The notes under the pieces are model-generated. The model did not search any database. It was not told the origin of the DNA and saw only the letters and a list, made by a program, of their open reading frames with translations. Position numbers and translations under genes: made by a program. Of a stretch of 21,656 nt of DNA, positions 21,334-21,656 are shown piece by piece. The stretch is from positions 1 through 21,656 of the forward strand of contig DAOVNN010000006.1 of NCBI GenBank assembly GCA_030630165.1, given 5' to 3'. This DNA comes from Candidatus Krumholzibacteriota bacterium. Its GTDB lineage: Bacteria; Krumholzibacteriota; Krumholzibacteriia; Krumholzibacteriales; Krumholzibacteriaceae. The stretch's first letter is position 1, and the number at the start of each line of letters is the position of its first letter.

Positions 21334-21656
21334 CGTTTACATCAAAGACGCCCTCATTTATCATATAAAACCTGATTCAATGTATGAAGAAAAGCGAACT
21401 TCATATAACAGAGTATTCGTGGTTACAGGCCTTTGAGCTCCCCATAGTAAACTTTATTAGAACTGCTTATATGTAGAATTGGAATTACAAGCGATTCTCA
21501 CTATGATAGAGTGCATTTACTGTCAGCATGTCTTAAGAAGTTGATCGAGGGTGAACTCGTAACTTAAGTATTTACAAGAATCTGACAGCTATAAATTGGT
21601 TATGGAATATTGGATACGTTGCCATCCTCGCAGCTATATCTGATATGGTAGTTCAA
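21334..21656. other. AT-rich spacer with repeat copy 6, to the window end
   Basis: 323 bases. Repeat copy 6 (21434-21463) is the only clear element. No supported coding frame, RNA gene or terminator is seen. The next repeat-bounded unit, if any, begins beyond the window. Confidence 0.5.
21434..21463 (+). repeat. Interspersed repeat, copy 6
   Basis: Starts TGAGCTCCCCATAGTAAAC and ends TTATTAGAAC, then TGCTTATATGTAGAATTGG, nearly the same right flank as copy 5. Same orientation as the others, 100 bases after the pseudopilin-like gene. Confidence 0.8.

Noticed and set aside
16938..21463. Classical integron attC sites
   Set aside because: No RYYYAAC/GTTRRRY core pair with inner complementary boxes was found at the repeats, so they are not called attC.
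16938..21463. CRISPR array
   Set aside because: Repeats are 0.6-1.2 kb apart with genes between them, not 30-40 base spacers, and no cas gene is present.

Overview
The window reads as chromosomal DNA of a diderm (Gram-negative-type) bacterium. It encodes an AsmA-like protein, several lipobox lipoproteins, a MltF-type periplasmic lytic transglycosylase and a PBP5-type carboxypeptidase. Most genes are GC-rich with G/C-ending codons. A lipoprotein with one He_PIG-type Ig domain, a broken LVIVD-repeat lipoprotein and an M61-like peptidase together suggest an uncultured FCB-type lineage (Krumholzibacteriota, Eisenbacteria or Latescibacterota style). That placement is inference; there is no rRNA or marker gene set here.

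Layout, 1-5 kb: the 3' part of an AsmA-like gene (+), a shared bidirectional terminator, then on the minus strand an Ig-domain lipoprotein and adenylate kinase. A lemA-htpX envelope quality-control pair (+) follows, with a good promoter and a strong convergent terminator.

4.4-10.5 kb is one long minus-strand series: nfeD protease, slipin, SpoIIAA/STAS-like protein, GT-C-type membrane glycosyltransferase, RluA-type pseudouridine synthase and M29 aminopeptidase. The first two form the classic NfeD/stomatin membrane protease pair. The later genes overlap or abut.

10.5-16.9 kb: a divergent regulatory region with palindromes and what may be a TetR-like gene remnant, then mltF (+), a DEAD-box RNA helicase whose motif II reads DEGD (-), a transposase scar, a small His/Tyr/Lys-rich lipoprotein (+), a PAS-domain protein (-) and an exported M61-like metallopeptidase (-). 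The peptidase has an extended -10 promoter with a perfect 14-bp-arm palindrome upstream.

16.9-21.6 kb changes character. The DNA becomes AT-rich except for dacC, and six copies of a ~29-bp repeat (plus one partial copy) lie between genes, all in the same orientation. Four plus-strand cargo genes sit one per interval: a CxxC-less thioredoxin-fold exported protein, a truncated frameshifted LVIVD lipoprotein, a SAM methyltransferase and a lipoprotein with two pseudopilin-like domains. Each has its own leader and ends 8-100 bp before the next repeat. The only exception is a GC-rich, minus-strand dacC between copies 4 and 5. This repeat-ORF-repeat arrangement resembles a cassette array, although no integrase and no classical attC core sites are visible. 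A rival reading is that the repeats are solo ends of a degraded IS3-like element. It is the most interesting part of the window.
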